Assembly (NCBI GenBank): GCA_964544865.1
Contig: CAZJDV010000089.1
Location: 1 to 9,733, forward strand
Length of the DNA stretch: 9,733 nucleotides
Source: CAZJDV01 sp964544865
GTDB lineage: Bacteria > Chloroflexota > Dehalococcoidia > Lucifugimonadales > CAJWER01
Direction of reading: 5' to 3'
The position numbers and the translations under genes were made by a program. The notes beneath the pieces are model-generated. The model worked only from the letters and a program-made list of their open reading frames with translations. It did not search any database and was not told the DNA's origin. Positions 6,678 through 9,733 of this stretch are shown here, piece by piece. Positions within the stretch are counted from its first letter, which is position 1. Each line of letters begins with the position of its first letter.

Positions 6678-7475
6678 GAGGACCACGAGCCTGGCCCGAC
6701 TGCTCAAGGCCCCAGTGATGCCGGGGACATCCTTTCCTCAGTGGTGACTCCTGAGGGTGGATGTGCGAGATCGTAGGTAGGGCGAGCTTGCACAGCGCGT
6801 CATAGACCGGGGGCTTTGGGGCGTTGCGTATCATCACTGAGATTTACCCTTGACGTTCGGAGATGTTGCACGTGGCCAGCCACTTCTTCAGCGAGACGAC
6901 CATCCAGCTCAACGGAGTCACGGTCATTGACTGACGATCTGGCCGGTGACACCTGTGGACGTGAGGACCTGGTCTCCCGTCTCCCGTGCCCTACGCGACG
7001 GCGAACCGCGCTACCGGTGTGCGTGGTGCCGCCGCGTCCTGACTGACTCCAAGCCTACGACCAAGGCTCAGTTGGGATTCCATCTGAGCGGTCTCCTCCG
7101 TCCACCATGCCTTCTCTGACTTCAGCAACCTCCGCTGGAGCTAGTAGATCTCCTCAGAGATGTCTGAGCTCACGTCAATAGTGCAAACGCGGTCAGGCGG
7201 CACCTTCATCGGTGATTTCCTTGGAACCTCAAATACACCTCCGTTCTCTTCAGTCCTGGGGTACCCTGGATCTCGCGGGACCGACGAGATGCCGTGCCAG
7301 CAGCACTGACTTCCTGCCTGGTTCAATACCGGCGCAGTGATAGATGGAAGGCAAAGGTGGCCGCTCAGACGGCGAGATCATCGCGGTACTCATGCGACGT
7401 CGACACCAGCTCAAACGAAGGGGGTGTCAAACTCGGGTCGATTTTGTAGCTCGCTCAGCCCCTGCAAAGGCAGTC
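6678..7475. other. Long gene-poor intergenic region
   Basis: No intact gene or RNA gene is visible. Small protein-like scraps occur: MLHVASHFFSETTIQLNGVT (from 6873, ending in TGA), and RDGEPRYRCAWCRRVLTDSK near 6990-7050, a zinc-ribbon-like CxxC. A minus-strand candidate overlaps the latter. These scraps and the neighbouring relics suggest gene decay here. I saw no terminator with a clear T-tract after the isomerase gene. Confidence 0.4.
6991..7373 (-). pseudogene. Possible minus-strand gene remnant, unrecognised
   Basis: On the minus strand a frame open from about 7373 reads LPSITAPVLNQAGSQ, then PGYPRTEENGGVFEVPRK, SPMKVPPDRVCTIDVSSDIS and EEIY. It meets TAG at 7143-7141 and continues in the same frame with LQRRLLKSEKAWWTEETAQM as far as TAG at 6993-6991. 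Residue composition on both sides of the internal TAG looks protein-like, and a single CAG-to-TAG change would restore a continuous frame. I do not recognise the family. It may instead be a chance open frame in GC-rich DNA. Confidence 0.2.
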
Positions 7476-7495
7476 GAACAAACGGACGTTTGTTC
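7476..7495. promoter_or_regulatory. Perfect 9-bp inverted repeat, possible operator
   Basis: GAACAAACG and CGTTTGTTC are perfect reverse complements separated by 2 bases. The centre lies about 75 bases upstream of the copy B -35 box. The shape (short spacer, A/T-rich arms in GC-rich DNA) suits a site for a dimeric regulator acting on the glycosidase gene. It does not match the GAAC-N4-GTTC SOS box. No similar palindrome was seen near copies A or C. Confidence 0.45.
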
Positions 7496-7559
7496 AAGCT
7501 CGGTAGTATAGGCATCGTCAAGGAAGAGATGCGTACCTGGAGGGGCTGCAAGGAGCCAG

Positions 7560-7706
7560 TTGACGGTGTTCGTGGGTGATACTACGATGGCTCTCGCCAA
7601 GGATGTACGTTGCTTGCGTCCAGACACTTTGATATGGGGAGTTCCAGGAATGACACTATCCTGCCGGGCATGCTCACCGCCCTGGCGAGTGAAGGGCGGC
7701 CGGAGG
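7560..7706 (+). promoter_or_regulatory. Promoter/leader repeat, copy B (ahead of the glycosidase)
   Basis: TTGACG at 7560-7565, 17 bases, TACGAT at 7583-7588, 10 bases and AAGGATG at 7599-7605, then CACTTTGATATGGGGA at 7625-7640. The layout equals copy A, with one base missing between the last two blocks. That missing base puts the A-like peptide frame (CLRPDTLIWGVPG) out of phase with the ATG. Transcription from about 7595 would give a leader of roughly 140 bases before the ATG at 7738. Confidence 0.65.
7677..7699 (+). promoter_or_regulatory. GC-rich hairpin in the glycosidase leader
   Basis: CCGCCCT (7677-7683) pairs with AGGGCGG (7693-7699) around a 9-base loop, upstream of the ribosome binding site. 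It lies at the 3' end of copy B. Confidence 0.35.
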
Positions 7707-7725
7707 CGTGGCAGGGCGGGAATCC

Positions 7726-7731
7726 AGGAGG
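7726..7731 (+). promoter_or_regulatory. Consensus ribosome binding site of the glycosidase gene
   Basis: AGGAGG, 6 bases before the ATG at 7738. It is the strongest such site in the window and rules out the in-frame start at 7708. Confidence 0.8.
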
Positions 7732-7737
7732 AGACAA

Positions 7738-9216
7738 ATGACCAAGAAGCGACTGCTGTTCTACAACGACGCCCGCCACTACTACATGTACTGCTACGAG
7801 CCTCCCATCCGGTTGGTAGACGCCTGGGCGCCGGTGGACGAGATCGCCGGCACCCGGGTGGACACATTCGTCTACGGATTTGGGGCTGGTCCAACCATGT
7901 TCCACGACACCAAAGTGGGCGAGATCTGGGGTTCGCACCTTAAGCGTCTCCCTGGATTGCACGCCTGGCGTGCCTACGAGAACGTCAAGAGCCTCATCGA
8001 CCGCGGCCTGGACCCTCTCAACGTGCTCATAGAGCGGGCCCACGACAAGGGGCTGCATTTCTACGCCAGCCTCCGGCAGTCCCACGGTATTGACCCCAAG
8101 GACGCGGACAACGAGTTCAACTGGCAGTTCAGGATCGATCACCCGGAGTGGTGCCTGAAGGGAGAAGGAAAGTACAACTTCAACTTCGTCCACCCGGAGG
8201 TACGGGCAGAGCGTTTCGTCATAATCGAGGAGACGGTCAACCGCTACGATGTCGACGGCTTCGAGGTGGATTGGCTGCTGTCCCCCCATTTTTTTGAGAA
8301 AGACGAGATTGAGCAGAACACGCCTATCCTGACGGAGTACATGCGCCAGATCCGTCAGGCCGTCGCGAAGGCCGCCCAGGAGCGCGGCAGGCCTATCGCG
8401 CTGGGCGCCAGGGTTCTGCCCACCGCCGCCGGCAACCTCTCGGTTGGCCTGGACGTTCCCACATGGATGAAAGAGGGGCTGTTGGACTTCGTGGTACCGA
8501 ACTACTACGTGGACCAGCAAATGGACGCGAACTTTCCCTTTGAATGGTTGGTGGACCTGGCTCGCGCGGGTGGATGTCAGGTGTACCCCGCCATCCAAGC
8601 TAATGTCATCAGCGTGGGCGGCCATGAAGCGACGGCCGCCCACTACTATGCTGGAGCGGCTTCGTACTACGACCGGGGCGCTGACGGGCTCTACTTCCCC
8701 TGGTTCCAGTGGCCGGTGGGGCCACAGGGACGGCAGCTACTCTCCGAGTTGGACGACCCAGACCTGCTGAAAGAGAAGCCCAAGCACTATGTATTGAGGC
8801 GCCATGACGAGGAGGCTGCCAGCCGCGGCTACATTGCTCAGCTACCGGTGACGCTGACGCCGGGAACGGACGCGCCGGGACAGGCGGTGCACGTCTACGT
8901 GGCGGACGATTCTGAGAATGGAGACGCCACCCTCAGGGTGCGGCTGTCGGACTCGACAACCCACGACTCCATCACCGTCAGCCTCAACGGAGAGGCTCTG
9001 CCGGAAGACGCGTCCAGCAGGACATCCCACGGGTATACGTACACCTGGCTGGAGTACCCGCTGGCAAGGGGAGCGCTGCGCCGGGGAGTCAACGAGGTGG
9101 CCGTTGCGCTCCACGCCCGGCCGCCGAACCTGGCCAGTGCTCTGGTGCTGGACAGCGTGGAGGTGGTGGTGGCCTACTCAAACCCGCAGCTCGCGGAGAA
9201 GGTTTCCATCCCCTAG
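7738..9216 (+). CDS. Family-10-like glycosidase (TIM barrel) with C-terminal beta domain
   Basis: A 492-residue protein. Residues about 1-345 resemble the (beta/alpha)8 barrel of family-10-like glycosyl hydrolases (GHL10 type). Points seen: RLLFYNDARHYYMY at the start; DPLNVLIERAHDKGLHFYAS near 95-120 (the usual 'd.l..lie.Ah.rGi...' segment); FNFVHPEVRAERFVIIEETV then RYDVDGFEVDW, with acidic residues D173, E176 and D178 at a typical active-site strand; ALGARVLP near 221; DFVVPNYYVDQQ near 250; QVYPAIQANV; and GADGLYFPWFQW near 315. Residues about 364-490 form a separate beta-rich domain (HVYVADDSENG, SLNGEAL, RRGVNEVAVAL), like a small sugar-binding or jelly-roll module. There is no signal peptide. 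The consensus ribosome binding site fixes the start. It stands alone under promoter copy B. The family identification is by pattern only and the substrate is unknown. Confidence 0.7.
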   Translation: MTKKRLLFYNDARHYYMYCYEPPIRLVDAWAPVDEIAGTRVDTFVYGFGAGPTMFHDTKVGEIWGSHLKRLPGLHAWRAYENVKSLIDRGLDPLNVLIERAHDKGLHFYASLRQSHGIDPKDADNEFNWQFRIDHPEWCLKGEGKYNFNFVHPEVRAERFVIIEETVNRYDVDGFEVDWLLSPHFFEKDEIEQNTPILTEYMRQIRQAVAKAAQERGRPIALGARVLPTAAGNLSVGLDVPTWMKEGLLDFVVPNYYVDQQMDANFPFEWLVDLARAGGCQVYPAIQANVISVGGHEATAAHYYAGAASYYDRGADGLYFPWFQWPVGPQGRQLLSELDDPDLLKEKPKHYVLRRHDEEAASRGYIAQLPVTLTPGTDAPGQAVHVYVADDSENGDATLRVRLSDSTTHDSITVSLNGEALPEDASSRTSHGYTYTWLEYPLARGALRRGVNEVAVALHARPPNLASALVLDSVEVVVAYSNPQLAEKVSIP

Positions 9217-9263
9217 GGTGGGGCATGGGTCACGGATTGCGCCCATGAGCGCGGTTGCACTAA

Positions 9264-9533
9264 CATAAGAAGTGGTACAACTATTGGGGGCAGGTCACCC
9301 ACATCAAGCCTCTTGGCAGGCCAGACGATGGCCCCGACATTAAGGCTAACATGCTCTGCCTATGCCCCAATGACCGTAAGCTCATGGACTGCGGGGGCAT
9401 AGTAATAGATGATAGTTACCGTATTATCCAAGTGCTGGATGGAAAGCAGTTGGGGATCTTACGAATGGCCAGGCGGCATACAGTCAGCCAAGAGTACCTA
9501 AGTTGGCATAGGCAGAGATGGCTGAAGGCTTAG
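9264..9533 (+). pseudogene. HNH-endonuclease C-terminal remnant
   Basis: The frame opens just after TAA 9261-9263 without a start codon and reads YWGQVTHIKPLGRPDDGPD, then ANMLCLCPNDRKLMDCGGIV and VLDGKQLGILRMARRH, ending in TAG at 9531-9533. 'H-I-.PlGrp.dGpD...N.LCLCPNHH.l.D.G.i.id' is the tail of HNH endonucleases of the kind joined to SRA/YDG or other DNA-binding domains. The first histidine (THI) is kept, but the usual CPNHH is CPNDR, so the metal-binding histidines are gone. No N-terminal part is present. It is a broken copy of what may have been a restriction-type enzyme. Confidence 0.65.
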
Positions 9534-9622
9534 CTAGAACCTTACGGCTAGGAGTCCCATAGGGGATTAGCCCCGAACACCGGTCTCCACTCCAGCCCCA
9601 CTGCAGGCGTAGCGAGGTAACC

Positions 9623-9733
9623 CTAACCGGCCCCGCCACCGTCACCGACCTCACGCTCCCCGGCCCCGTACATCATCTTCGCCATGGCCGCAAAATCAGC
9701 CTCCTCTTGCACAGGGTTGATATCACAGTCTTG
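9623..9733 (-). CDS. C-terminal end of an unidentified gene, cut by the window edge
   Basis: Of the three minus-strand frames entering from the right edge, only this one stays open. It reads QDCDINPVQEEADFAAMAKM, then MYGAGEREVGDGGGAG, and stops with TAG at 9625-9623. The composition is coding-like, but 36 residues are too few to name a family. It would be transcribed toward the HNH relic. Confidence 0.45.
   Translation of the reverse strand, partial: QDCDINPVQEEADFAAMAKMMYGAGEREVGDGGGAG

Noticed and set aside
7476..7495. Palindrome as a LexA/SOS box
   Set aside because: The Gram-positive-type box needs GAAC-N4-GTTC. Here the GAAC and GTTC ends are 12 bases apart, and no SOS gene follows.
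7582..8643. 353-codon minus-strand open frame opposite the glycosidase gene
   Set aside because: It is the antisense of a gene with a consensus ribosome binding site and recognisable barrel motifs. Its own translation resembles no protein.
1..9733. CRISPR array, tRNA or rRNA genes
   Set aside because: No regularly spaced direct repeats, no tRNA-like cloverleaf and no ribosomal RNA signature were seen on either strand.

Overview
This is a GC-rich bacterial window with five intact genes, all on the + strand. Long stretches between them hold decayed fragments of other genes. The intact products are cytoplasmic enzymes of carbohydrate or organic-acid catabolism: an Ldh2-type NAD(P)-dependent dehydrogenase (539-1549), a PHP-domain hydrolase (3332-4252), a BNR/Asp-box sialidase-like beta-propeller (4292-5434), a xylose-isomerase-like TIM-barrel sugar-phosphate isomerase/epimerase (5829-6677) and a family-10-like glycosidase (7738-9216). 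This mix, together with CaiC-like acyl-CoA ligase, Gfo/Idh/MocA, IS630 and HNH fragments, fits an environmental heterotroph such as a Chloroflexota or a similar high-GC uncultured lineage. The lineage is inferred from gene-content style only and is weakly held.

Layout. 1-465: 5' part of an acyl-CoA synthetase, frameshifted and cut off before its ATP-binding motif. 539-1549: Ldh2-family dehydrogenase with a good ribosome binding site. 1697-1966 (minus): C-terminal remnant of a Gfo/Idh/MocA oxidoreductase with a frameshift. About 2290-2547: C-terminal remnant of an IS630-type transposase. 2779-2925: promoter/leader repeat A. 3332-5434: PHP and sialidase genes, 39 bp apart and probably one operon. 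5623-5705: promoter/leader repeat C. 5829-6677: isomerase. 6678-7475: about 800 bp without a convincing gene, apart from a doubtful minus-strand remnant. 7476-7495: palindrome. 7560-7706: promoter/leader repeat B. 7738-9216: glycosidase-like gene. 9264-9533: HNH endonuclease tail with lost active-site histidines. 9623-9733 (minus): last codons of a gene that continues beyond the window.

The most interesting signal is the three-copy element A/C/B. Each copy has TTGACG, exactly 17 bases, a TAC-type -10 hexamer, exactly 10 bases, then (A/G)AGGATG, then a second conserved block about 37-38 bases after the -10. One copy precedes each of the three carbohydrate-type transcription units: PHP-sialidase, isomerase and glycosidase. 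This suggests a small regulon driven by a duplicated or mobile promoter-plus-leader module. Each leader also contains a GC-rich hairpin, but the hairpins differ in sequence. The ATG inside AGGATG could start a leader peptide, or could be the relic of a gene family whose 5' ends were duplicated. The element resembles no regulatory family I can name from sequence alone.
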